Notes under the pieces: model-generated
Told to the model about the DNA's origin: nothing
Seen by the model: the letters and a program-made list of their open reading frames with translations, nothing else
Databases searched by the model: none
In this document: positions 28,714 to 35,914 of the stretch, piece after piece
How the letters are laid out: every line of letters begins with the position of its first letter
Numbering within the stretch: the stretch's first letter is position 1
From: Aequorivita lipolytica
GTDB lineage: Bacteria; Bacteroidota; Bacteroidia; Flavobacteriales; Flavobacteriaceae
Length of the DNA stretch: 64,000 nt
Reading direction: 5' to 3'
Assembly (NCBI RefSeq): GCF_007997135.1
Contig: NZ_VORU01000004.1
Span: 1 to 64,000, forward strand
Position numbers and translations under genes: made by a program

Positions 28714-28857
28714 ATGGACAAGAAAGAAAAGAATTTGGAACAGGAAAAACAAAGCAAAAAAGAGCAAGCTATCAACAAAGGAGCTACTCATGGTAAAGAA
28801 GTGAACCCGCAAGTAAAGCAAAAGCAGGAAAAGCACCAACCGCGCGATAATGCGTAA
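28714..28857 (+). CDS. Small very hydrophilic lysine/glutamine-rich protein (47 residues)
   Basis: A complete small frame, ATG to TAA, encoding 47 residues that are about half Lys, Glu and Gln (MDKKEKNLEQEKQSKKEQAI at the start, QPRDNA at the end). A purine-rich AAAAAAGAAA lies just upstream, and a good terminator (28878-28911) follows 20 bases after the stop, so it is a transcribed unit with its own end. Composition suggests a disordered, stress-type hydrophilic peptide. It fits the neighbourhood (DUF421, DUF2383). Family not recognised. Confidence 0.6.
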   Translation: MDKKEKNLEQEKQSKKEQAINKGATHGKEVNPQVKQKQEKHQPRDNA

Positions 28858-28877
28858 TAATATTTAGCAAGAATATA

Positions 28878-28911
28878 AACCTCATAGCCTATGAAAGCTA
28901 TGGGGTTTTTT
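28878..28911 (+). terminator. Terminator after the 47-residue ORF
   Basis: An 11-bp stem with one G-T pair (28878-28888 with 28897-28907) followed by TTTTTTATTTTT on the plus strand. It overlaps the 3' end of the convergent DUF1801 gene (stop at 28882). Confidence 0.85.
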
Positions 28912-29271
28912 ATTTTTCTCATCTAATTGACTAACTCGAAACATTATAATTTCTTCAATAAGTTTCCAAGGCATTTCGCTAGCCAGTGGAAATTGAATGG
29001 ATCCTTTTCCAGTTTTATAATTTGAAAGTTTTTTTTGAAAAGCCTTATTTCCAGAAGGAAGCGCGTAAAACCCAATATGACTTTTATATCCAGCAAAATA
29101 GACCAATGGCTTTCCGTTAAGTTTGAATGCTGGCATGCCGTAACTCATGGTTTCTTCGGCAGCTGGAACAGTTTCCTTTATTTTTTCGCGAATTAGTTTC
29201 AAAACTTCAGCGACATTTTCTGAAAACTGGTTTATGTATTCTTCAGTATTCTTAGGTTTTGAATCCAGCAT
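28882..29271 (-). CDS. DUF1801 (YdhG-like) protein
   Basis: A 129-residue protein with the DUF1801 pattern: an N-terminal helix (TEEYINQFSENVAEVLKLIR), the core EETMSYGMPAFKLNGKPLVYFAGYKSHIG, and IGFYALPSGNK with a C-terminal GKGSIQFPLASEMPWKLIEEI. The YdhG/FrxB branch in Bacillus was described as frataxin-like. Whether this one handles iron is not known. It starts 3 bases after the stop of the HEAT-like gene and is the last gene of a Sir2 operon. Confidence 0.85.
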   Translation of the reverse strand: MLDSKPKNTEEYINQFSENVAEVLKLIREKIKETVPAAEETMSYGMPAFKLNGKPLVYFAGYKSHIGFYALPSGNKAFQKKLSNYKTGKGSIQFPLASEMPWKLIEEIIMFRVSQLDEKNKKPHSFHRL

Positions 29272-29274
29272 TGT

Positions 29275-29841
29275 TTACGATATCCGTTTCAGAATTTTTC
29301 GAGCTCTAGCTTGGTAGCCCGCACTTTTGTTTGGCGCATTTTCAGTAAGGATATTCCGTAATTCGGGATAGATCCAATCCCCCATTTTATCTTGGCCCAG
29401 ATAATAAAGTGCGTCCATTGCTGGAGCCTGACAGGCAACTTTTTGATTGGTAATTAACCAATCGAAGCAACACTCGGTCATTATTTTTCGCTGGTCCTTG
29501 CTTAAAATATTTCTAAAATAGGTGTATTTAAGCATATAATGTTCATAGCAGAGTATCTTGCAAATTTTAGCACATGACCGGAGCGCTGAGTCATTTTTAA
29601 TATTAGGAAGTTGTTCAAAGAACAAATACATATACTTAAAAAAGAGTAGGGGTTTGCGCTCACAAATAATCTCCAAAACCCAAGCAGCTTTAACCAGAAG
29701 TTCACTATCTGGCGTGAAACACCACTGTAGTGTTTCGCGAACGTAATGTGGTTTTTTGACTATCCAAGAGGCAATTTCCTGTCTTTTTTTCCGACCGCTG
29801 TCAACCTCCATCAATTTTACCTTTAAATCTTCGGGAAGCAT
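29275..29841 (-). CDS. Helical HEAT-like repeat protein, function unknown
   Basis: A 188-residue, all-helical, cysteine-containing protein with paired helices in a HEAT-like rhythm (PHYVRETLQWCF, ELLVKAAWVLEIIC, FFKYMYLFFEQL, SALRSCAKICKILC, APAMDALYYLG, AGYQARARKILKRI). No catalytic motif. Similar flavobacterial proteins have sometimes been labelled adenylosuccinate lyase, but no lyase signature (such as SSxMPxKxNP) is present, so I do not use that name. It lies between Sir2 and DUF1801 with gaps of 7 and 3 bases, so it is in the same operon. Confidence 0.65.
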   Translation of the reverse strand: MLPEDLKVKLMEVDSGRKKRQEIASWIVKKPHYVRETLQWCFTPDSELLVKAAWVLEIICERKPLLFFKYMYLFFEQLPNIKNDSALRSCAKICKILCYEHYMLKYTYFRNILSKDQRKIMTECCFDWLITNQKVACQAPAMDALYYLGQDKMGDWIYPELRNILTENAPNKSAGYQARARKILKRIS

Positions 29842-29848
29842 AGCTTTT

Positions 29849-30520
29849 CTATTTTAAAAGTTCAACAACTTTTGGAACTCCGCTTGAAGCATTTTCCGCA
29901 AAAATGGTAATTCTTTTTGTTTCTGAAATTGAAGGTTTTGGATCGACGAAATATATTTTTGCATCGTCTTTTGCATATTGCACCAACCCCGCGGCGGGAT
30001 AAACCTGCATTGAAGTTCCCACGATAATAATTACATTTGCTTGTTCAACAATTTCTACTGCAACTTCAATCATTGGTACCATTTCGCCAAACCAAACTAT
30101 GTGCGGGCGCATTTGGTGGTTGTGCTCGCAGAAGTCACCCATATTCAAATCTTCTTTCCAATCTAAAACCAAATCTTCATCAAAAGTGCTTCTCACTTTT
30201 AGCAATTCTCCGTGCAAATGAATCACATTAGTACTACCAGCCCGCTCGTGCAGATCGTCCACATTTTGCGTTATTATACTAACATCGTGGTTTTTTTCAA
30301 GATTCGCCAAAGCGATATGCGCGGCATTTGGCTGAACCGTCAATAATTGCCTTCTTCGTTGGTTATAAAAATCCAGCACTAAAAAAGGATTGCGTTCAAA
30401 ACCATCGGGCGAAGCAACTTCCATTACATCGTGTCCTTCCCAAAGACCGTCGCTGTCCCGAAATGTTTTTATTCCGCTTTCTGCGCTTACGCCTGCGCCG
30501 GTGAGTACTGCAATATTCAT
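29849..30520 (-). CDS. cobB: Sir2 family NAD-dependent protein deacylase
   Basis: A 223-residue sirtuin that removes acyl groups from lysine using NAD+. Seen: GAGVSAESGIKTFR (NAD loop), the FYNQRRRQL segment whose Y-x-x-R matches the acyl-carboxylate-binding pair of SIRT5/CobB class III enzymes (so desuccinylase/demalonylase activity is likely), TQNVDDLHERAG, the catalytic His in IHLHGE, and IIVGTSMQVYPAAGL. The usual four zinc-binding cysteines are missing, with only one Cys in GDFCEHNHQ, a pattern I recall in other Bacteroidota relatives. It heads the operon with the HEAT-like and DUF1801 genes. Confidence 0.93.
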   Translation of the reverse strand: MNIAVLTGAGVSAESGIKTFRDSDGLWEGHDVMEVASPDGFERNPFLVLDFYNQRRRQLLTVQPNAAHIALANLEKNHDVSIITQNVDDLHERAGSTNVIHLHGELLKVRSTFDEDLVLDWKEDLNMGDFCEHNHQMRPHIVWFGEMVPMIEVAVEIVEQANVIIIVGTSMQVYPAAGLVQYAKDDAKIYFVDPKPSISETKRITIFAENASSGVPKVVELLK

Positions 30521-30599
30521 TATTGAGTTATTTAGTTACTAAGTTATTTAAAATTGGCGATTTTAGAAACAATCATTTAAACTAATAACTTTTATCTTA

Positions 30600-30646
30600 G
30601 CGAAATCGAAATCGAAATCGAAATCGAAATCGAAATCGAAATCAAC
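30600..30646 (+). repeat. Tandem GAAATC hexamer array upstream of trmH
   Basis: About seven perfect copies of the hexamer GAAATC, 17 bases upstream of the trmH start codon. In the trmH frame it reads as repeated Ser-Lys, but it lies before the start. Related degenerate arrays occur at 34230-34263, 35761-35806 and inside a coding tail at 60670-60722. Confidence 0.9.
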
Positions 30647-30662
30647 AAATAACCCAATAACT

Positions 30663-31343
30663 TTGGATACGGAATTATTAAAACACCTTCAAACCTACCT
30701 TACGGAGCATAGAAATAACCGCTTTCAAAAAGTGATTTCTGAGCGGACACGCCATTTTACCGTAGTTACCGAAGATGTTTACCAGCTTCATAACACCAGT
30801 GCTGTAATGCGAACTTGCGATGTTTTCGGCATTCAGGATTTAAACGTAGTTGAAGAGAAGGTGAGTAAAAGAATTGATAAGGAAATTGCAATGGGTGCCC
30901 AAAAGTGGGTCGATCTTAAAAGATACCATTCAATAAAAGAGTGCATAAAAGATTTGAAGAATAACGAGTATCAAATCCTCGCAACCACACCCCACGATAA
31001 TTCCACAATGCTTCACGATTTTGATGTTTCAAAAAAGAGCGCCTTTTTCTTCGGAAAAGAAAGCGATGGTTTGAGCGATACGGTAATGAATGCAGCCGAT
31101 GGTTTTCTGAAAATCCCAATGTATGGTTTTACCGAGAGTTTAAATATTTCGGTTTCCGCAGCGATTATTTTGCAAAGTGTAGTTTCAAAAATGAAGCAGA
31201 GCGATGTAAATTGGCAACTTTCTAAAGAAGAAAAGTTTGAACTTGAAATGCAATGGTTAAAGAAAACGATTAAGGCTTCGGAGGAGATAATTGAGCGGTA
31301 TAATTCTGAAAATTCCAAATCACAAGAACCAAATTCCAAATAA
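30663..31343 (+). CDS. trmH: tRNA (guanosine-18-2'-O)-methyltransferase TrmH
   Basis: A 226-residue SPOUT methyltransferase that 2'-O-methylates G18 of tRNA. Seen: TRHFTVVTEDVYQLHNTSAVMRTCDVFGI (the catalytic Arg region), then FFFGKESDGLSDTVM and the knot segment LKIPMYGFTESLNISVSAAI. The frame has no in-frame ATG between the upstream stop (30564) and residue 48, so I take the TTG at 30663 (LDTELLKHL) as the start. This fits the normal N-terminus of the family. A hexamer array lies 17 bases before it. Confidence 0.93.
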   Translation: MDTELLKHLQTYLTEHRNNRFQKVISERTRHFTVVTEDVYQLHNTSAVMRTCDVFGIQDLNVVEEKVSKRIDKEIAMGAQKWVDLKRYHSIKECIKDLKNNEYQILATTPHDNSTMLHDFDVSKKSAFFFGKESDGLSDTVMNAADGFLKIPMYGFTESLNISVSAAIILQSVVSKMKQSDVNWQLSKEEKFELEMQWLKKTIKASEEIIERYNSENSKSQEPNSK

Positions 31344-31351
31344 AATTCAAT

Positions 31352-31371
31352 CCTTCGACTGCGCTCAGGAA
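31352..31371. repeat. Dispersed TCCTTCGACTGCGCTCAGGA element
   Basis: A 20-base motif in the short gap between trmH and rdgB that I recall as a common dispersed intergenic word (often with a GATGACA continuation) in many bacterial genomes. It is GC-rich in an AT-rich gap. Function unknown. Only one copy was noticed in this window. Confidence 0.5.
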
Positions 31372-31418
31372 GACAAATGAAAAAATCAAAAATCGTCAAT
31401 CTAAAATTGTAAATCAAA

Positions 31419-31991
31419 ATGAAACTCGTCTTCGCCACCCACAATAAAAATAAATACATTGAAGTAAAAACAATGCTTCCCAAACACATTGAATTGCTAA
31501 GTCTGGACGATATTGGCTGCAATGAAGAAATTGAAGAAACCGCCGATACCATTGAAGGCAATGCTATTTTAAAAGCAAACTATGTACGTGATAATTATAA
31601 GCTGGATTGTTTTGCAGATGATACAGGGCTGGAAGTAAAATCGCTCAACAACGAGCCAGGTATTTACAGTGCTCGTTATGCTGGAGATTCTCATAATTCA
31701 GAAGCCAATATTAAAAAGTTGCTGAAAAATTTGGAAGGAAAGGAAGACCGTTCTGCAAGATTTAAAACTGCAATAGCCCTTACATTGAACCGTTCAGAAA
31801 TTATGTTTTTAGGAATCTGCGAAGGCGAAATAACCAAAGAACTTCGCGGCGAGTCTGGCTTCGGCTACGACCCAATCTTCCAACCAAAAGGCTTCGATAA
31901 AACCTTTGCCGAAATGACCCTAACCCAAAAAAGTAAAATAGGCCACCGCGGAAAAGCAATGCGCCAATTGATTGACTATTTATCTAAATGA
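31419..31991 (+). CDS. rdgB: Non-canonical purine NTP pyrophosphatase (RdgB/HAM1)
   Basis: A 190-residue house-cleaning enzyme that hydrolyses XTP, ITP and dITP to monophosphates. Family marks: FATHNKNKYIEVK (nucleotide-binding N-terminus), FADDTGLEVKSLNNEPGIYSARYAG, the RGESGFGYDPIFQP segment and the C-terminal KSKIGHRGKAM. Normal length. Confidence 0.96.
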   Translation: MKLVFATHNKNKYIEVKTMLPKHIELLSLDDIGCNEEIEETADTIEGNAILKANYVRDNYKLDCFADDTGLEVKSLNNEPGIYSARYAGDSHNSEANIKKLLKNLEGKEDRSARFKTAIALTLNRSEIMFLGICEGEITKELRGESGFGYDPIFQPKGFDKTFAEMTLTQKSKIGHRGKAMRQLIDYLSK

Positions 31992-32103
31992 TTTGCAATT
32001 TTAGATTGACGATATTCGATTGATAATTACATCCATCATCGGTCATCCAGCCCCCGTCATAAATAAATCTACAATCGTACATCGTAAATCATAAATAAAA
32101 CAC

Positions 32104-32111
32104 TACTTTTG
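32104..32111 (+). promoter_or_regulatory. -7 promoter element of the DEAD-box helicase gene
   Basis: TACTTTTG, a perfect TAnnTTTG match, 141 bases upstream of the ATG. It predicts a leader of about 135 bases starting at the foot of the hairpin at 32116-32153. Confidence 0.6.
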
Positions 32112-32115
32112 CGCC

Positions 32116-32238
32116 CTTGAAAAATCCATAGCCAAAGGCTTTTGGTTTTCAAGAAAAATCCTCAGGGTGAGGGGTGTTATAGTGAAGCTGTCCGTTTTTT
32201 ATATGTCCAGTCGCTTCCCGTTAGCACACATATAAAAA
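32116..32238 (+). promoter_or_regulatory. Structured 5' leader of the DEAD-box helicase mRNA
   Basis: Three inverted repeats lie in the predicted leader: CTTGAAAA (32116-32123) with TTTTCAAG (32146-32153) enclosing AGCC/GGCT; CCTCA/TGAGG around 32160-32172; and ATATGT (32201-32206) with ACATAT closing a loop up to about 32232. A T-run (32195-32200) follows the second. Long leaders on RNA-helicase mRNAs can give cold-shock or self-regulation. The role here is inference. Confidence 0.45.
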
Positions 32239-32252
32239 CATAATTTAATAAA

Positions 32253-34118
32253 ATGACAGCATTTAAAGCACTCGGCTTAGAAGAACATCTTCTAAAAGCC
32301 ATCGCCGACATGGGTTTTGAAACCCCTTCAGAAATTCAGGCAAAAGCAATCCCAATCCTTTTAGAGCGCGAAACCGATATGGTTTCATTAGCCCAGACAG
32401 GAACTGGTAAAACCGCAGCATTTGGTTTCCCAATGTTGCAAAAAATAGACTTAAAGAGCCGCACTACCCAAGGTCTTATCCTTTCGCCAACGCGCGAACT
32501 TTGTCTTCAAATTACAAATGAAATGATAGCTTATGGAAAGTATATGCCGGGGCTTAACGTAACCGCTATTTACGGTGGCGCAAGCATTACCGACCAAGCG
32601 CGTCAGATTAAAAAAGGCTCGCAGATAATCGTTGCTACGCCAGGCCGTATGAAAGATATGATTGGCCGTGGTTTGGTTGATATATCAAAAATTGAATATT
32701 GCGTGCTAGATGAAGCAGATGAAATGCTCAACATGGGCTTTTATGAAGATATCACCGAAATTCTTTCGCATTCGCCGAAGGAAAAAAGCACTTGGCTTTT
32801 CAGCGCGACAATGCCGAAAGAAGTTTCTACGATTGCAAAGAAATTTATGCGTACTCCGGTTGAAATCACCGTGGGAACAAAAAACGTAGGTTCAGACCAA
32901 GTTTCGCACGAATATTATTTAGTAAATGCCCGCGACCGTTACAGCGCATTGAAACGTTTGGCAGATGCTAACCCAGAAATTTTCTCTGTAATTTTCTGTA
33001 GAACAAAACGCGACACCCAAAAAGTTGCCGAGCAGCTTATTGAAGACGGTTACAATGCAGCGGCACTTCACGGAGACTTAAGCCAAAGCCAGCGCGATAC
33101 GGTAATGAAATCATTCCGTGCCCGCCAAATTCAAATGCTGGTTGCAACAGACGTTGCCGCCCGTGGAATTGATGTTGATGATATTACACACGTAATAAAT
33201 TATCAATTGCCAGACGAAACTGAAATTTACACCCACCGTAGCGGCCGTACCGGTCGTGCAGGAAAAACGGGTATTTCTATGGTTATTGTTTCAAAAAGTG
33301 AAGTGCGAAAAATTCACACTATTGAAAAGATGATTCAAAAGAAATTCATAGCAAAGGAAATTCCTTCTGGAATGGAAATCTGTGAAGTGCAAATGTTTCA
33401 CTTGGCAAACAACATTAAAGACACTGCAATAAATCCTGAAATCAACTCTTATCTTCCGAATATAAACGAAGTATTAGCAGATTTTTCAAAGGAAGAACTT
33501 ATTCAAAAAGTATTTTCGGTAGAGTTTACCCGCTTCTTGAATTACTACAAAAACAGTAAAGACCTTAATATTTCCGGAGGTGGCGAACGCAATTTCTCAG
33601 AAGAAGATAATAAAGACAGCACGCGCTATTTCTTAAACATTGGAAGCAAAGACGATTTCGATTGGATGAGCTTGAAGGATTTCCTTCGCGATTTACTTCA
33701 ACTTGGAAAAGACGACGTTTACAAAGTAGATGTAAAAGACAGTTTCTCTTTTTTCAATACTGATACTACACATCAAGAAGTAGTGATGGGCATTTTCCAG
33801 GATTTCAAACTTGAAGGAAGACAGATCAATATTGAAATTTCAAAAGATACAGGTCGAAGCAAAGGCAGAAGCGGCGGCGGCGGACGCGATCGCGACCGTG
33901 GCAAAAGAAGAGGTGATAGAAACGATCGTGGTGATAGAGGAGACCGTGGCGATAGAGGCGATAGAGGCGGAGATCGTGGTGAACGCAAAGGAAGCTTCAA
34001 AAAACGTAGCGGCGCTTCAAGCAGTAGCGACAAACCAGCTTTTAAAGGCAAAAGCCGAAGAAGCAGCGAACGTCCAGAAACCAAAGGTACAGGCGGCAGA
34101 CGCAGAAGAAAGGATTAA
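32253..34118 (+). CDS. deaD: DEAD-box ATP-dependent RNA helicase (CsdA/DeaD-like)
   Basis: A 621-residue RNA helicase. N-terminal Q motif (AFKALGLEEHLLKAI), Walker A AQTGTGKTAA, DEAD box VLDEADEML, SAT motif (LFSATMPKEV), helicase C motifs VATDVAARGIDVDD and HRSGRTGRAGKTG, then a DbpA-type RNA-binding domain (about 455-535, RYFLNIGSKDDFDWMSLKDFL). The C-terminus (about 540-621) is a low-complexity RG/DRGDRG tail. The order and length match DeaD/CsdA helicases used in ribosome assembly and cold adaptation. Confidence 0.95.
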   Translation: MTAFKALGLEEHLLKAIADMGFETPSEIQAKAIPILLERETDMVSLAQTGTGKTAAFGFPMLQKIDLKSRTTQGLILSPTRELCLQITNEMIAYGKYMPGLNVTAIYGGASITDQARQIKKGSQIIVATPGRMKDMIGRGLVDISKIEYCVLDEADEMLNMGFYEDITEILSHSPKEKSTWLFSATMPKEVSTIAKKFMRTPVEITVGTKNVGSDQVSHEYYLVNARDRYSALKRLADANPEIFSVIFCRTKRDTQKVAEQLIEDGYNAAALHGDLSQSQRDTVMKSFRARQIQMLVATDVAARGIDVDDITHVINYQLPDETEIYTHRSGRTGRAGKTGISMVIVSKSEVRKIHTIEKMIQKKFIAKEIPSGMEICEVQMFHLANNIKDTAINPEINSYLPNINEVLADFSKEELIQKVFSVEFTRFLNYYKNSKDLNISGGGERNFSEEDNKDSTRYFLNIGSKDDFDWMSLKDFLRDLLQLGKDDVYKVDVKDSFSFFNTDTTHQEVVMGIFQDFKLEGRQINIEISKDTGRSKGRSGGGGRDRDRGKRRGDRNDRGDRGDRGDRGDRGGDRGERKGSFKKRSGASSSSDKPAFKGKSRRSSERPETKGTGGRRRRKD

Positions 34119-34263
34119 TGAGTTCGGGAGTTTAAGAGTTTAAGAGTTTATGAGTTTAGAAGTTTAAAAGTTTAAAAGTTTAATTGAACTTTCAAATCCC
34201 AAATCCCAAATCCCTAATCCCTAATCCCTCGATTTCGATTTCAATTTCAATTTCAATTTCAAA
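34119..34263. repeat. Low-complexity stacked short-unit repeats downstream of the helicase
   Basis: Three different short-unit runs follow each other: AGAGTTTA/AAAGTTTA units (34130-34185), CAAATCC/CTAATCC units (34194-34229) and GATTTC/CAATTT units (34230-34263, the reverse of the GAAATC family). No reading frame. It resembles replication-slippage sequence. No function is known. Confidence 0.75.
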
Positions 34264-34307
34264 AGATTAAACTTTAGTACCACATTAACGTCTATATAAG
34301 TATATTT

Positions 34308-34339
34308 ACGGGCCTTTTACAACGAGGCCCGTTTTTTTT
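34308..34339 (+). terminator. Terminator immediately before a GNAT gene
   Basis: A 7-bp GC-rich stem ACGGGCC / GGCCCGT with an 11-base loop and eight following Ts. It ends only 6 bases before the next ATG. It can end helicase transcription but leaves no room for a normal leader for the next gene. Confidence 0.85.
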
Positions 34340-34345
34340 AAACTT

Positions 34346-34966
34346 ATGCAAGCCTTCAATTTTCTGCAGGAATACATATTAGAAAACGACTGTGTACGGC
34401 TTACTCCGCTACACAATTATGATATTGATAGGCTTCAGTATTTCTCTGAGAATGAACCAGAACTTTGGAAATATTCCCTTCAACCTGCAAACGGTTACGA
34501 AAATTTGAAAACCTACACAAATTTCGCTTTGCAGAGCCGGAAAGAAGAAACTTCGTACCCCTTTATTGTTTTCGACAAACGCACCCAGCAAATTGCCGGC
34601 AGTACCCGTTTTTATGATTTTCAACAAAACCATAATACCGTTCAACTAGGTTACACTTGGTATGGCAAGCAATTCCAAGGAACTGGGCTCAACAAACAGT
34701 GCAAAATGCTTATGCTAGAGTTCGCTTTTGAAAAACTTGGCATAGACCGTGTAGAGTTTCGCGCAGACGCAAACAACCAGCGTAGCATTGCTGCAATGAA
34801 GAGCATTGGTTGCACAGTGGAAGGTATTTTGCGAAACAACTGCGCAGCACCCAATGGAAGGCGAGATAGCATCGTTTTAAGTATTTTGAAAGATGAATGG
34901 TTTGATAGCGCAAAAGAACAATTAAAATCTAAAATTGAAAAAGAAAGGAAGGTTTCGCCACAGTGA
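34346..34966 (+). CDS. GNAT N-acetyltransferase, RimJ-like
   Basis: A 206-residue GNAT of the RimJ/RimL group. Seen: LENDCVRLTPLHNYD at the N-terminus, motif A region LGYTWYGKQFQGTGLNKQCK, and EFRADANNQRSIAAMKSIGCTVEGILR (motif B), ending in a charged Lys-rich tail. It starts 6 bases after a terminator. Its stop overlaps the GTG where the next gene could start. Substrate unknown. Confidence 0.88.
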   Translation: MQAFNFLQEYILENDCVRLTPLHNYDIDRLQYFSENEPELWKYSLQPANGYENLKTYTNFALQSRKEETSYPFIVFDKRTQQIAGSTRFYDFQQNHNTVQLGYTWYGKQFQGTGLNKQCKMLMLEFAFEKLGIDRVEFRADANNQRSIAAMKSIGCTVEGILRNNCAAPNGRRDSIVLSILKDEWFDSAKEQLKSKIEKERKVSPQ

Positions 34967-35757
34967 AATTTTTCCGTATATTAATTCCCTATATGACACG
35001 ATTTATCCTACTTATCACTCTTCTCTTTATCGCCGCAAACTCCTTTGCACAAGATAACAACATCATTAAGGGAACGGTGATGAACGATGCAGATGATAAT
35101 CTGCTAGAAAACGTAAACATCGTAAACCTAAACCAAGTTAAGGGAACGACCACTAACGAGAAAGGAGAGTTTTCCATTAAAGCTGCTGTTAACGACACGC
35201 TGTTCTTTTCATACCTTGGTTTTAAATCCCTTCGCGTTCGCGTAACCAATGACTGGCTCAAGTTTGGCGACATAAAAGTAAAGATGACCGAGCTAGGTAT
35301 TGCGCTGGAAGAGGTTGTAGTAAGACCAGTGCAACTAACGGGTTATGTAGAAATTGACGCAAAGCTCATTCCTATTTATGATAATTACCGTTACAGAATT
35401 TCGGGCCTGAACACAGGCTACGAAGGCGGAAGCAATCAGCCCGGCGCAGTCAGCAAAGTACTCAGCTCCATTTTTAATCCAGCAGATTTCCTCTATAACG
35501 TTTTCGGAAAGCGACCGAGACAGATGAAAAAACTCCGCCAAATGAAGGAAAACGATGAAATACGAAACCTCCTTCAAAGCAAATTCGACCGCGAAACATT
35601 AATGGCCGTACTTCAACTGGAACGCGCTGACATAGATGAAATACTAAATAAGTGTAGCTATTCAAAAGACTTCATCCGCACTGCAAATGATCTTCAAATT
35701 CTTGACGCGATCAGCGGTTGTTATGAAGAATACAAGATTTTGAATAGGGATAAGTAG
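34963..35757 (+). CDS. Carboxypeptidase-regulatory-like domain protein
   Basis: A 264-residue exported protein: a signal peptide ending NSFAQ, a CarboxypepD_reg-like domain (about 32-120, IIKGTVMNDADDNLLENVNI, FSYLGFKSLRV), then a helical C-terminal region (RPRQMKKLRQMKENDEIRNL and YSKDFIRTANDL). This arrangement recurs in Bacteroidota hypotheticals. Start choice is open: the GTG at 34963 overlaps the previous stop (GTGA), while the ATG at 34993 gives a cleaner signal peptide (MTRFILLITLLFIAANSFAQ). Function unknown. Confidence 0.78.
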   Translation: MKFFRILIPYMTRFILLITLLFIAANSFAQDNNIIKGTVMNDADDNLLENVNIVNLNQVKGTTTNEKGEFSIKAAVNDTLFFSYLGFKSLRVRVTNDWLKFGDIKVKMTELGIALEEVVVRPVQLTGYVEIDAKLIPIYDNYRYRISGLNTGYEGGSNQPGAVSKVLSSIFNPADFLYNVFGKRPRQMKKLRQMKENDEIRNLLQSKFDRETLMAVLQLERADIDEILNKCSYSKDFIRTANDLQILDAISGCYEEYKILNRDK

Positions 35758-35914
35758 TTTGAAAATTGAAATTGAAATGGAAATCGAAATTGAAATCGAA
35801 AAATTGAAGATAAATGTCGTTCCTGTAAAACTTGATGAATTAACTTAGAATCAATTCCTCCATTGAAGGGGGGGGGGGCAAGGAGATGTTCATGATGCAA
35901 ATAAAATCACAAAT
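35758..35914. repeat. GAAATC/GAAATT degenerate array and an 11-G tract
   Basis: The gap before the aldehyde dehydrogenase holds degenerate copies of the GAAATC/GAAATT hexamer (35761-35806) and a run of 11 Gs (35868-35878). Homopolymer G runs of this length are prone to length change. It lies 36 bases upstream of the next start codon, outside any coding frame. Confidence 0.75.

Noticed and set aside
29718-29742. Inverted repeat GAAACAC...GTGTTTC resembling a ParB (parS) site
   Set aside because: The half-sites are in the opposite order to parS (GTTTCAC-GTGAAAC), and it lies inside the coding sequence of the HEAT-like gene.
29275-29841. Adenylosuccinate lyase annotation
   Set aside because: No lyase signature and far too short; the protein is a helical repeat protein.
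30600-30646. Hexamer array as a possible CRISPR array
   Set aside because: Contiguous 6-base units with no spacers; no cas genes nearby.
33773-34084. Long minus-strand frame rich in Leu/Pro/Arg
   Set aside because: Antisense shadow of the helicase RG-rich tail.
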